Shown: positions 39,575 through 51,525, numbered from the stretch's first letter. The stretch is DNA of 64,000 bases from Cricetomys ansorgei (GCA_026225945.1 JAMJFZ010003581.1:9010001-9074000); one strand, 5' to 3'. Notes: generated by a model from the letters alone, not told the origin. A program made the numbers and translations.

Positions 39575-39789
39575 GTTGGGTCCGCCATTAAGAGCGCCTG
39601 TTGCTCTTGCAGAGGACCCATGTCTGGTTCCCAGCACCCACATGGTGGCTCCCTGTCTATTATTCTAGTTCTAGGGGGTTAGACACCCTTTTCGGATCCA
39701 TCCCTGTAGGCTCCAGGCATGCATTGGTACACATACATACAGGCAAGCAAAAGGCACACACACATGAGATAAAATAAAAATTTAAAAGT
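39575..39789 (+). repeat. B2/B3-family SINE
   Basis: 'attaagagcgcctgttgctc', 'ggttcccagcacccacatggtgg' and CA-rich 3' end with ATAAAA. Confidence 0.7.
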
Positions 39790-39810
39790 TGCACGTGGGG
39801 CAGGAGGGCT

Positions 39811-40005
39811 GGCTGGAGAGATTGCTCCGCAGTTAAGAGCACTGACTGCCCTCTTCCAGAGGTCCTGCGTTCAATTCCCAGCAACCACAGGGTGGCTCAC
39901 AACCATCTCTAATGGGATTGGATGCCCTCTTCTGGCATGCAGGTGTACATGCAGATAGAGCTCTCGTATAAATAAGACAAATAAATATTTAATAAAAAAA
40001 AAGAA
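39811..40005 (+). repeat. B2 SINE
   Basis: Well-preserved B2: 'ggctggagagattgctccg', 'ggttaagagcac'-like A box, 'gttcaattcccagcaaccac' B box, 'gatgccctcttctggc', ATAAATA tail and A run. Confidence 0.8.
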
Positions 40006-40239
40006 TTGAAGTTAAAAAAGATGTACAGGATCTCCTCAGTGCCTCAGTTTCCCCACTGAATTCCATACTTCCTAGTCTTACTGAGAAGGTCCCACAAAGG
40101 AGCACATGAGAGAGCCCTTATAAACATCCCAACAAACGGTGAAGAGATTCACACAGGGGTCAGGAGCGGAGCAGTAGGACTCTGCAGTCATAGCTGCATT
40201 GGCAGCTCCAGGCCAGGGACTGCGTGAGACTCTGTAAAA

Positions 40240-40575
40240 GTACAAAAGGACGTGATGTGCAAACCTAACAACCAGGGTTTAGTCCCCAAAACCCACAACA
40301 GAAGGAAAGAACTGATTCTTGAAAGTTGTTTTCTGAGCCTGGCAGTGGTGGCACACACACTTGGGAGGCAGAAGCAGGTGGATCTCTGTGAGTTCCAGGC
40401 CAGCCTGGTCTCCAGAATGAGTTCCAGGACAGCCAGTTTACAACAGAGAAACCCTGTCTCAGAAAACCAAAAGGGTGGGGGAAAAAAAGAAAGAAAGAAA
40501 AGAAAGTTGTTTTCTGACTCCACACCAGTGCTGTGGCAGGTAATATGCGCACTCACGCAAGTAAACTTTAAAAAT
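40240..40575 (+). repeat. B3-type SINE split by a B1
   Basis: 'gtgcaaacctaacaaccagg', 'accc' body and 'ggaaagaactgattcttg' continue after the B1 as 'actccacaccagtgctgtggc' with an ACTTTAAAAA end. Confidence 0.6.
40337..40501 (+). repeat. B1 SINE nested, with 16-bp TSD
   Basis: B1 body with an AAAG-rich tail, flanked by GAAAGTTGTTTTCTGA at 40321-40336 and 40502-40517, within an older B3-type SINE. Confidence 0.9.
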
Positions 40576-40633
40576 TGACTGTATCCATCCATCATATTTA
40601 TTTATTTTTTATATTTATCTATTTTGTAGATTA

Positions 40634-41355
40634 TGTCAATCTGTCCATTTATCTATTCATCCATCCATTTATCCATCAGCCCATCTGTTTATTCATTCAT
40701 TACTAACACATATATTCATCTTTCTGCCTACTTGTTCCACCCATCCACCCACCCATCTACCCACCCACCCATCTACCCATCCACCCATCCACCCACCCAC
40801 CCATCCATCCATCTACCCACCCACCCACCCATCCATCCACCCACCTACCCACCCACCCATCCACCCACCTACCCACCCACCCATCCATCCATCTACCCAC
40901 CCACCCACCCACCCATCCATCCACCCACCCACCCACCCATCCATCCATCTATCTACCCACCCACCCACCCATCCACCCATCCATCCATCCATCCACCCAT
41001 CCATCCATCCACCCACCCACCCACCCATCCATCCATCTATCTACCCACCCATCCACCCACCCACCCACCCATCCACCCACCCACCCATCCACCCATCCAT
41101 CCATCCATCCACCCATCCATCCATCCATCCACCCACCCATCCACCCATCCATCCATCTATCTACCCACCCATCCACCCACCCACCCACCCATCCACCCAC
41201 CCACCCATCCACCCATCCATCCATCCATCCACCCATCCATCCATCCATCCACCCACCCATCCACCCATCCATCCATCCACCCACCCATCCATCCATCCAT
41301 CCACCCACCCATCCATCCATCCATCCACCAACCCATCCACCCATCCATCCACTCA
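40634..41355. repeat. (CCAT)n/(CCAC)n array with 120-bp higher-order repeat
   Basis: About 720 bases of CCAT and CCAC units. 41041-41157 and 41161-41277 are identical, a period of exactly 120. The minus strand carries GGGTGGGTGGGTGGG runs. Confidence 0.97.
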
Positions 41356-41604
41356 TGAATGGTATTCATCTCTCAAGGTCTATTGAGTGCTCACTCTGCC
41401 AGATGCCAGATTATATACTTTACACTTGGTCCATACAGAAACTCTCCAGGATGTTTTTTTGTTTGTTTGTTTTTGTTTTTCATTTTATACACCAGGAACT
41501 TAAAACTCCATTAAATGAGATAAATTGATGACGCTCTCACAGCCAGTAAGTGACAGATCTAGGATTCAGCCCTGGCTGCTTCAAAACATGTACACTTTCT
41601 AAAA

Positions 41605-41835
41605 AAAAAATAAGATTTCAATTTTTATTTTATGCATGTGAGTGTTTGCCTGCATGTATGTCTGTGTGCACCACATGTGTGCATAGTGCTCCTAGGCCAG
41701 AAGAGGGTTTTGAATTTCCCGGAATTAGAGTTACAAATGGCTGTGAGGTGCCCTGTGGGTTCTGGCAACTAGACCAGGGTCCTCTGCAATAGCAGGTGCT
41801 CTTAACTGCTGAGTTGTCTCTCTGGCTTCAAAACA
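41605..41835 (-). repeat. B2/B3-family SINE
   Basis: 'ggccagaagagggttttgaatttcc', 'gagttacaaatggctgtgagg' and 'ttaactgctgagttgtc'. Confidence 0.7.
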
Positions 41836-42969
41836 CGTACTCTTGATGTGGAATCAAATGATGTCTCTTGGTGTCCCGAGGGCTTCCTCGTGAGTTCTGA
41901 ACCAATAGTGGTGTTATCAAATGGGTGACTAGGGTTCGATGTCGGAGTTCCAGAGTTTACCCTAGAAGCACCCTGCAGGTGGAGGGCAATGCCAGCTTTC
42001 TCATCCTATTAACCCGTGCCAATAGGAACTAGGAACCTAAAGCCATCATCACCACCCCCGACATGCAGTGTTCTTCTGCTCACTAGCAATTCTGGTAAGC
42101 CCTTGTTTCTTCTTTCCACTGCAACTCCGCTTCTAGGGACAGTTTCGCCTGCTCACAGGTCAGAAAGTTCTAGATACACATTTGGCCGTTGCATCCGGCT
42201 CTAGAAGTCTTCTCCAACTCTTGTGTTCTTGCTTCTCAGGTCCCCACAGGGAGGTCAGCTCCTGGCACTGGCTCATCCACAGCTGGCCCTCCTAAGTATG
42301 CAAACTAGCAGCTTAGTTTCAGTCCAGATTCCTACTGGCTGACAAGAGACTGTAGCTGTAAATAGTTTATTTGGGAGGTTTCCCAGGAAGTACCTGAGAA
42401 AGTAGGGTCCCTGACTCCTGGAAGGGCAGGAAGCTGATAAAATGTAATTTTATGAAAATGTGCTGTTGGCTCCTATGGGAGGGGGTGGGGGTGAGGCTTA
42501 GATCATGCTCTGAAGTTACCCAGAGAGAGCCTGGAGTTTTAGGCTAGGGAATGGGGGGCGAGCACAAGACGGGGTGCTAATACCATCACCTCTGGCCCAG
42601 ATACAGGACTGTATATAGTAGTGCTCAGAAGTGGACTGCTTAGAGCCATGAGGACTGCATGGCCAGAGGATGTGACTGGACCCTCAGCAGCTTTTGCTGG
42701 GCTCACCACGGCAGCCCCTTCCCCTGTGTGTGTCTAACAAACATAGTTAATCCTCATGATCCCATTAGCTGAAAGAAGAAGCTGGCAGGATCTCCTTTGG
42801 TGGACAAATATATGTTTACTACATTCCTGACGCTGGCTAGTTCTCTCCTAATCTCACCAGGTAAGAGACGCCTGGGTGCTGTGTCTTCACATATAAAGAT
42901 GCGTGACCATGTTGGGTGGCACGGTCTGCCGTCAACAGTCCCCCTTTTAACAATAATAAAACATGATGA
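41836..42969. other. Unique sequence
   Basis: About 1.1 kb; nothing recognised. Confidence 0.4.
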
Positions 42970-43110
42970 TTATTTTGTTTGTTTGTTTGTCGAGATGGTC
43001 TCTCTATGTAGCTCTGACTGTCCTGGAACTCACTATGTAGACCAGGCTGGCCTTGAACTCACTTTCTGAGTGCTGGGATTTTAGGCTTGTGCCACCACAC
43101 CCCGCTAACA
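42970..43110 (-). repeat. B1 SINE
   Basis: 'ctatgtagaccaggctggcc' and 'gagtgctgggattttaggc' with a (TTTG)n start. Confidence 0.75.
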
Positions 43111-43459
43111 GCCCCCTCCAACTTCCCAAGACTGGCTGCACTGCCTTTCTTCCTTTTCTCTCTTACTTCCCCTGCCTCTTCTCCACAGCTACCAATGACT
43201 GTCCATTGGTCAGTGAGGGGCTGAGCCTTCTGGCGCCCCTCCCTTTAAGCGCCCATCTGAACAGGATGCAACTTGTGGAACGTAGCGTATTGTGGGGTTG
43301 GTTTTGCAAAGTCACCCCATTTGTTCCTAGTGAAGAATCTGCATGTCTGCTTTGAGGGCCGAATCTCTGGTTCCACCTCCGTCTACTCCAGCCCTGCCAA
43401 CTCCGTGCTGTGGGTCTCAACCTCGTTGGGCCAGGGAGAGTCAAAGGAGGGAGTGGAGG
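43111..43459. other. Unique sequence
   Basis: Nothing recognised. Confidence 0.4.
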
Positions 43460-43680
43460 CTGAGGTGTGGCTCAGTTGGTGGAGTGTTTGTCTAGCTTGA
43501 TGACTCTGGGTTTGATCCCCAGCCCCGTGTAAAACCAAGCCTAGCAGCTCAAGTCTTTAAGCACTCAGGGTGTGGAGGCCGGAGATCAGAAAAGCAAAGT
43601 AATCCTCAGCTCCGTAGTGAGTTTGAGGCCAGTGTGGCTACTGAGATGTTGAGTTAGAAAGCCTCCAGCATGAAGCTGGT
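43460..43680 (+). repeat. B4 SINE
   Basis: ID-like head 'gctgaggtgtggctcagttgg' with 'gggtttgatccccagcccc', then a B1-like right half. Confidence 0.65.
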
Positions 43681-45582
43681 GACAGGCAGAGACCAGGACT
43701 GGGCAGGACTGAGGCTCACCACGCGTCCCCTCTGGGCCGAGCACCACATGGATCCCTACGTCCTTTTCTTCTAGCTGACGCTTGCAGCTCTTCTCTTTGG
43801 GTGTCTGCTCACGGTTTGCATGTCTCGGTGGAGGTGTTAGGTGCATGTCTGCCACCATCAGCCACCCACCTCGCTTCTGACACTCTCCCTGCTCACTAGG
43901 AGTGTCTCCTCTCTATGTCCGTTGACACACACCCCCCCAACCCTTACCCACTGGCATAGAAAGGTAGCCATGCTCACTCCAGGCCCAGGTGGGGTTAGGG
44001 ACTGAGAACTTTTGCTCAGGAGCTGTGAGATGGGTCTTGTGCTAGGTGTGGTTTTCTGGTCCTCTCTCAAGTTTGGGCTTCGTGTGGGGAATCTGCTGCT
44101 GGAGTCACACTCCTGGGAGGGAAAATGGAACTGCTCAGAGTCCTGGAAGAGGCAGAAGAACATGGAGAGAAAGATAACTAGGGGCAAGAGGAGCTGTTGC
44201 TAGCCCAACCCCACCCCAATGCATGGTCAGGGTTCCTCTCTCCTACCTGGGAAGGCTGGTGTTTAAGGACCAACAGAAGGTAGAAGTGCTGGGGAAAAGC
44301 GCTTCCATGTTCCTGTCATACCTGTGTGACAGCCTGGGGAGACAGCTGCAAGGCATCCGGCAGGATGGAGTACTGAGTGCTCATCTGGAAGATCCTTTCA
44401 ACTCAATAGAAAAGGAGATTGCTTCCAGGGCAGGTGTACTCTGGCTTCCTTGATGGGGTAGAGATGCCAGTGTATGTTCCCAGACAGTGCAGGTACAAGG
44501 CTGAGTTCAGGTCAGACAGCTGATACCCCTGGAGCACTCAGGTGGGCTAGCTTGGGCAAGCCTGGCAAGCCACCTCCCCCTGCCCCCACCCCCCGGCCTC
44601 AGAACCCTGTTACCTCTTTCCTGGAGCCAACTCACTCTTGGATAAGGCATGGAGTTAGGGGAGAAGGCCCCCCAGCTTAGGGTTCTGGACCACTGCTTGT
44701 GGTTATCCAGTGGCCCCAGTCCGTGCTGGCCACCCTCTCCTGCCCCCACCAGGCGTGAGTCAGATCGAAAGCAGAAGCAGCCAGACACTGTGCTGGGTGA
44801 AGTGAGGCAGAACCAACTGTGCTATTTTGGAACCTGGTTAATTCCCTCTCCAGTCCCGTCCCCCCCCCACACGCTCGTCTCCTCGTTCTCGGGGCTCCAG
44901 TCCTCTTCTGGTCTTCAGTACTTTGCCTTCCTCAGGGGGACAGCATTTGATTTTCCCTAGTCTGTATGGGGTGGTGTTTAAAACTCTCCAGACTGGACTT
45001 CCTTGCTAGCTAAGAGGTGCTGGCTTCTAGGGTACTAGTCCTTGGTTGGGTGTTGGGGCAGAGCGCCCCCTCCTGGTGGGAGCTGGCAGAGACTAATGAC
45101 CCTGCACCGCCCTACACCGCCCTGCCCTGCCCTGCCCATCTTTCACCAAGTCTCAGGCCAGCTGTCAGCTGTCGCTCCCAGGGTGGAAGCTGACTTCAGG
45201 TGGGAGCCTGTCCCAGCAGTCAATCTCAGAGGGGTGGGGGTGGGGATTTCCAGACCCAGAGGGAAGATATTTTGGGGCTCAAGGCCTTTTCAGAACCTGT
45301 GAAATCACTCTCTGCAACAGTCTCAATTGACCCCGAAGTCGGTGGCTCTTTCTTGGGAATGTTAGGCCTGTTTGGGGTTCTGGCCCCATACTTTGGGGTT
45401 TCTGTGGTGTCCACAGGAGCCTGGGGGTCCCAGAAGTCCAGCCTGCAGTGGTGAATGAGGTTAGTGGGGTGTGGGATGGGGTGCTGATGATGGGGGTGCT
45501 GGAGGTAAGAGCTGCCGTCTTTCCATGGATAGAGTAGAAAAAGAAACTTTCCTGAGGCTGTGTGGCTGGAGACAGGATATGA
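43681..45582. other. Unique block in Tfeb intron 1
   Basis: About 1.9 kb without SINEs. No exon could be supported. Confidence 0.4.
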
Positions 45583-45604
45583 TTGTGAGTGTGTGAGTGT
45601 GAGT

Positions 45605-45642
<38 letters not shown>
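45583..45642 (+). repeat. (TG)n microsatellite
   Basis: GTGTGA units pass into pure (TG)n. Confidence 0.9.
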
Positions 45643-46440
45643 GGGAGACCATACAAAATGTCCTGGACATGGCTGTCTGTCAGGGGACCCTGAGAGCACC
45701 ACTCTGCTGCTCATCTTTCTGCAGCCTCACGTGGTACCTCTCGTCTACTGAGGAAGACGGCTCATCAAGCAGGTAACCAGTAAAAATGTGGGTCATGCCC
45801 ATCTTAGAAGGGGGAGTTGGGGTGTAGGCAGGGGAGAGAGTGTAGAGGGAAGAGAGACTCCTTGGCCTGCTGTGTGGCCTTAGTTTCCTGAGGCTCTGTG
45901 TATCTGGGATTCCTCCGTCTTCACAATCATCTTGTCTTTTGGGAGGAGGCAAAGTTCCAGGGTGGTGTGCACACGACAGGGAGGATTTGTGGGTACAGTG
46001 GTCTATGTTTGAGTGGTTATTCCTCGTGCAGTTTGTCCTGACCGAGTCCCAGCAACATCTCAACCTCCCTTCTGCTCTCCCATAACACTGGCTGTGGGTG
46101 CCTCATGTGCTGGGCCCAGCCTCGGATGAAGCAGCCAGTCGCCCTGCACTCCAGCCTGTACTTTGGCCCCTGGGCTGTTTGCTTAAGTTCATGGTGGAGA
46201 TTATACCTCTCCTGTCCCCTTCTTCTACGGCCTGGACCACCCTGCTCTCTTCTCCTTGTCACCAGTTTTCACGCTCGGAATCAGGTGACCACAACCTCGG
46301 GTCAACGTGGAAAGTCTCTTTGTTTACTGTCCCACAGGTCTGGGAGAGTTGTTGAAATGTGTCTTCTGTCTCTGGCAGTCTGGGCCAAGCCCTGAGGCTC
46401 TGCCCTTCTAAGCAGCACTCAGGAGTGTGACACGTGTGGG
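45643..46440. other. Unique block with an E-box
   Basis: TCACGTGG at 45727-45734 is a CLEAR/USF-type E-box in non-repetitive sequence. Confidence 0.4.
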
Positions 46441-46444
46441 TCAT

Positions 46445-46484
<40 letters not shown>

Positions 46485-46500
46485 AGAGAGAGGGGGGGGG
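46445..46500 (+). repeat. (TG)n microsatellite with GA and G runs
   Basis: About 18 TG units then gagagag and G9-10. Confidence 0.9.
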
Positions 46501-46622
46501 TTTCATGTAGCCCAGGCCACCCTCAAACTTGCCATGTACTTGAAGATGACCTTGAATTCCTGATCCTCCCCCCTTCCACTTCCAGAGTGCTGGGTTTACA
46601 GGCATGCACCATCACCCCATTG
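46501..46622 (-). repeat. B1-like SINE
   Basis: 'catgtagcccaggccaccc', 'gagtgctgggtttacaggc'. Confidence 0.55.
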
Positions 46623-46779
46623 GATCATGTGCTTCGGAATAAGGACATAAAGGGCCCCTACCTAGATCTAAACTCCAGTTGATGGACAGGAGTACCCGGA
46701 CAGGGAGTTGATGCTGTCACATCTCCCTACATGCCGGGCACATCACCCCCTCATCTACTCTGAGGAAGACAGCGTTGCT

Positions 46780-46875
46780 GTCATCTGTTTACAGAGACAG
46801 GCTCCAAGAGGTTATGTGCCTCCCTTCCACCACACAGCTGCTAAGAAGCAAACCCAGATTTGACTTCAGCCGTGA
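46780..46875 (-). repeat. MIR
   Basis: 'agacaggctccaagaggtta', 'cacacagctgctaagaagc' follow reverse MIR. Confidence 0.6.
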
Positions 46876-47408
46876 GGGTCCAGAACCCCTGGATACTGTT
46901 CTGAACCTCGGAGCTCAGGTGACACCGAGCTACATCCAAGGCCTGGGTCTCACGCAGCTCTTGGGGACTGCATGCAAGGAGTAGTCCTGGGTGGCTCGTA
47001 AGGGGGGCGACAGCCTCAGTTCTGAGAGATGCCTGGTGTCCTGTCCCACCTGCTTCCTTCTGCACTTCCCGGACAGATACCGGGTAGTGCATATGTGCTG
47101 GCCGGCAGCTGGGTATGTGGGTTCAGAGATCAGTAGACCACCACCTATTTTCTGTGTGACCTTAGGCCTACCATCAGTCCCTCTGTGCCTCTCTCTGTTG
47201 CCTCTTCTGTGAAATGGGGGATATGTTAGTTCCTCTGTCACAGGTTGGTAGGGTTGTTTGGAGCATTTAATCAGCAGTATATGACAGAATGGCACTTTGC
47301 ATCTCAGAAATGATTGACACGGGCAGTTTGTGCCTTGGAACTGCCTAGCTGTGAAACTGTAGCTCAGGGGTGTTTTCTCCTGCTGGCCCATGCCTCTATT
47401 TGCCAGCC
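46876..47408. repeat. Unique sequence with MIR
   Basis: A sense MIR is clear at about 47150-47320 ('gtgtgaccttaggcctacc', 'cttctgtgaaatggggg', 'gagcatttaatcag'). Confidence 0.6.
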
Positions 47409-47411
47409 TGC

Positions 47412-47463
<52 letters not shown>
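47412..47463 (+). repeat. (TATC)13 microsatellite
   Basis: Thirteen perfect tetranucleotide units. Confidence 0.95.
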
Positions 47464-49799
47464 TACTTGGCAGAACCTGGCTGTGCAGTTAAGAGGCTGT
47501 TTCTGAAACACTCAGATAGGTAGAGAAAGTTACTTCCTCACAGCCACAAGCCAAGGGGTACCAGCAGGGGCTGGGATTAAATCAGGTCTGCAGACCTGAA
47601 GGGAAGGAAGCCCTTTTTAGCCCAGGAGTCAGGGTAGGACACTACCCTGTGTCAGCTCAGGACTCCGCAGAGTGTGCCCCCCTCCCCGGTTTCAACAGAA
47701 AAACAAGGGTCCACAGGGGCCCCCATTGCTGCCCCTTGAACCCCAGCACTTGCCACTGATATGACCTGGGTGCTCTGTGAATCCCCCCAACCTCTGGGAA
47801 TGTGATGGGGGTGATGGTGACTCTTGCGTCTGTGAATAGCTCAGGAAGATCAAGGGAGGCCTGGGTCTGGAGCGGGGGACAGAGTTAGTCCTTGGACCCA
47901 AAACCAGAAGTTGCTATGAATTTGAGCCTTCCAATACGAAGAAAGGATCTTAAGTGGCTGTGGTGGGCAGACAGGCTTAGGCTTGGTCATAAGGCCCTTA
48001 TAGCTCTGGAGGAAGGCTTCTAGAACATCAGGAAGTGACAATGGAAGGCAGCCATGGTTCTTCCCATCTAAGCCTGCAATACTCTCCACCATGGACAACA
48101 GGACCTAGCCTTGTTTACATCCGTGTTCCAGAATCTTCTGTGTGCCAGACCAGACCAGAAGGAGTCTATGAATACAGGGAACTGAGACCCAGAGAGAGCA
48201 AGATTTGTCCAGAGTCACACAGCTAGAGGTCTTGCCCATTGCACATCTTTCACCCCTACTCTGGCCTTGGGCAAGGCTTGCTGGAGCCTTTGTAACTTGC
48301 CAGTGTGAACACAGATGCTTTTTCACTGCAGGGGAGGCACAGGTGGCTGGGGTAGCACAGGTAGGGCATCAGTACTCATGGTCCTGGTCTTGGAGTCTTC
48401 CTCTTCTGCCCTCAGGCCCCATTCCTGTTTGAAAAACCGTCTGAGAGTTAGACCTCCCTTCCTCTCCCATCAGGCTCCTGTCCCGTTGTTGGGTGCCAAA
48501 TCTCTATTTCATGTAATCACATTCTGTCTGGCAGTTTGACATGCTTCCCGGGCGTTAATGGGCCGAATGAGATCTGGATAGATGGTTCCTAAGCCTCTCG
48601 GCCATGGATCTTATTGACTGGAAGGCTTGAGTGGGCTTGAGTTTGATGACCTCCAGGAGAGTCAGAGCAGTAGTACTCAGACTTTACAGGGACTTTCTGT
48701 GGGCTTACTAAGGGTAGCATGTGTGGATAAGTGGGCGGTACTGGGGTACAAGGGGCAGCAGTAGGGACCCCCTATGGCCCCGTTTTTCTGTTAACATTAG
48801 GGATGGCACAGTCTAGGGAGGCCTGAGCTGCAGACTATCCTGCAGCATGGTGTCAGTGAGGCCTCTTTCCCCTTGGAGCTTTGGTTTCTTCATCTGCTAG
48901 CATTACTTGTTTGTCTCATTAGGTGTTTGTGGGGTGTACACAGATGTGATGGGGGCCATGCGCCCATTGTATTGCCCGACATACAGTAGGAACTCGGAAG
49001 TACTTGCCGAGCGAGAGGGAAGGGGGTCTGTAGACAGGCAGGGTTAATGACAAGCACAGCTGGGAACTCCGCACCTGTCCTGGGAAGTCTGCTAAGTGGG
49101 AGGGTAGAAAGGTTCTGGAGAATGTGAGAGGTGGTCTTGCTGGGACCTTCCTTGTAGCTCGGGAGCCTGATGGGTGATCGGGGAACAAGATCAAACCGAG
49201 TGGACACAGACAAGATACTTGATTGGACAAGAGCCTGAGGTGCAGAGGAGCGAAGGAAAGGCGACTCAGTCCCCCGGTCCCACTCCAACCAAGGGGACAG
49301 GTGGCTTGCCAGCTAAGGGAAAGCTAAGGCTACAAAAGGGTAGCAGAGAGGGAAGGAGAAGAGAGGAGAGGATAGTCAGGTACAGGTAAGCAGGCAGAGA
49401 GGCAGGGTCTGTGGGGGGGGTGTCCCAAGGACCTTCTGATCCCCCCTCCCCAGCCTTGCCTCAGCTGCACATCCTCTTCCCGCCTCCCCATCCTCCCACT
49501 TTTCCTACACAGGAGTCCCAGCTGGTCCCTAAGGGACAGGACAGGCGTCTCTCTGGTCTGGGGTTGCCTTTGAAGCTGTTCTCTGTGTGCCCCAGACTCA
49601 CAGGCTGGGCAGGCGGGAGGTGCCAGCTCCCGCCCTTTCCTGTGGGATGTGAGCTGGGGCCTGGGACTGATGAGTTTGAACCGAGAACCGGAGGCTATTA
49701 GAAGGCTGGTCAGAAGCCCATGCTATGCTCTCGCCTCCCCTCCCTTTCCTTCCCCTCTGACCCGCTTGTGCCTCTGCTCAGGGGCTGGAAAACAAGCTT
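47464..49799. other. Unique block in Tfeb intron 1
   Basis: About 2.3 kb. Only an antisense MIR (about 48165-48240: 'ggaactgagacccagagagagc', 'agtcacacagctagagg') was recognised. Confidence 0.45.
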
Positions 49800-49900
49800 C
49801 TGGCCAGGCCTGGAATCATTGCTCTGTAAAAATCCCAGCTATTAGGGAGGCTGAGGCAGGAGGACCAACTTAGATCATGTCACAAAATAAAAAGTAAAAA
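49800..49900 (+). repeat. B1-like SINE
   Basis: 'cccagctattagggaggctgaggcaggagg' with an AAAATAAAAAG end. Confidence 0.5.
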
Positions 49901-49901
49901 G

Positions 49902-49990
49902 AAGGCCGGGGATATAGCTCAGTGGTAAAGCACTTGCTGGGAGTATGGGAGACCCTGGGTTCAATTCCCTGTACCTCAAAAATAAAGCAA
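49902..49990 (+). repeat. ID SINE
   Basis: The best-preserved ID copy here: 'ggggatatagctcagtggtaaagcac', 'gggttcaattccctgtacc', AAAAATAAAG tail. Derived from tRNA-Ala-like/BC1 sequence; not a tRNA gene. Confidence 0.7.
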
Positions 49991-49991
49991 A

Positions 49992-50265
49992 TCAAGGCAG
50001 GAGAGATAGGTTAGAGGATGAAGTGCTTGTCCTACAATCAAACCCCAAGGACTAGAGTCTGGATTCCCTGAACTGCAAACGCCAGATTGGTACAGTGGCC
50101 TGGTTATAATTCCAGCACCTGGGATAGGCAGAGACAGGATCCCTGGAGCAAGCTGGCTAGCTAGACTAGTCCATATCAATGAGCTCTGAGTTCAAGTGAG
50201 AGACCTTGCCTCAATGAATATGGTGAGGAGAGACTGAGGAAGACTCCTGATGTCAACCTCTGATC
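49992..50265 (+). repeat. Composite rodent SINE
   Basis: 'ttagaggatgaagtgcttgtcc', 'ataattccagcacctgggatagg', 'gagagaccttgcctcaatg' and 'gatgtcaacctctgatcttc'. Its CA tail has grown into the next array. Confidence 0.6.
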
Positions 50266-50648
50266 TTCACACATATGTACACCACATACACACACGCACA
50301 CCCTCACACGCCTACACCACATACTCCCGCACATATGCATACCACACATCCACACACATGTACACCACATACACACGCATACCACACACTCACATGCATG
50401 CACACCACATACATACGTGCACATGCATACCTACATGCATGCATACCAATATTCCCTCACATGTGCACATCACACACCCACACACACATGCACACCATAC
50501 ATCAACACACATGCACACCACATACACACATGCACACCACACACCCACACAATACATACCACACATACACACATGTGCATACCACACATCTACATTCCCG
50601 TACATCACATACTCACACATATGCATACCACACATTCACAAACATGTT
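50266..50648. repeat. CA-rich array of about 380 bp
   Basis: Irregular CACACCACATACACAC and CATGCACACCACA units with a period near 20-40 bp, continuous with the SINE tail before it. Confidence 0.9.
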
Positions 50649-51049
50649 AAAAGAAAACAGCAGAGACAGATCTCTGAGTACCTCCAGCCTGTACCCCAGC
50701 AGTGGATCCTGTGGGCTGAGGTCCATGTCAGCACTCAATGCTTCTTCGGATGGGTATGGTTTGCTGTACTGATGTCTGCCCAGGTCCCTCTTTCGGAACC
50801 TGTGCATGCCACTCTATTTCTGGACCTGTAGTTGTCACTTGTAAGGGTGTAAGGGCAGAACTGTGCTAAGTGCTCCCACTTGACCATGTAATGACAGGCC
50901 CTGAGTGTCTTGGAGACCAGTGACCATCAGCCTCGGTGCTATAGGTTACCCTGGAGAGGCCTTCAGGATGGACCTTGGGGGATCCTGCAGGTTATTGGGG
51001 ATGTTCCCCATCTACCTTAGAGTGGTGACAATGTAAAAGTCTATGAACA
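50649..51049. other. Unique sequence
   Basis: Nothing recognised. Confidence 0.4.
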
Positions 51050-51255
51050 AGGTGATTCAAATTTGTGCGTTTAAAATTACATGTATGTATTTGTTGGTGG
51101 GGAGAGTGCCACAATGTACACGTGGGCAGTCAGAAGACAGCTTGCATGAGTTGGTCTCTCCTTCAGCCATGTGTGTCCTGGGGACCGGATGAGAGTCGTC
51201 CGGCTCCTTGGCAAGCCCCTTTACTCACTCAGCTATCTCAGCGGCCCCAGGTTTG
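51050..51255 (-). repeat. B3-type SINE
   Basis: 'cagtcagaagacagcttgcatg' and 'tttactcactcagctatctcagc' in reverse. Confidence 0.55.
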
Positions 51256-51289
51256 TACGTTCTGCTAGGGTCAATTAGGCATCAATAAA

Positions 51290-51487
51290 AAAGGAAAAAG
51301 ATCCAAAGGCAGCTTACAAACCTCCTGTATCTCCAGTTCCAGAGGGTCTGATGCCTCCTTCTGGCCTCCTCAGGCACCTGCATGCACTGGTGCACATATG
51401 GATAAGCAAGCACATGCGCGCGTGCACACTGCCTATAACTCCAGATCCAATACCTTCTTCTGGTTTCCTTAGACACTTGCACACAAG

Positions 51488-51521
<34 letters not shown>

Positions 51522-51525
51522 AAGT
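51290..51525 (+). repeat. B2/B3-type SINE pieces with (CA)n
   Basis: Two 3' portions: 'ctccagttccagagggtctgatgcc' and 'tccaataccttcttctggtttcc', ending in (CA)n at 51498-51523. Confidence 0.55.

Noticed and set aside
40633..41358. A 241-codon open frame (Pro/His/Thr/Ser/Ile-rich) and several antisense Trp/Gly/Asp-rich frames
   Set aside because: They are translations of the CCAT/CCAC array, where no unit combination makes a stop in that frame. No gene context.
49902..49990. tRNA-like A and B boxes suggesting a tRNA gene
   Set aside because: Sequence and A-rich tail fit an ID SINE; no cloverleaf acceptor pairing or terminator was evident. The same applies to the other ID, B2 and B4 heads.
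50250..50831. Thr/His-rich frames of 165-193 codons
   Set aside because: CA-array translation, not coding.
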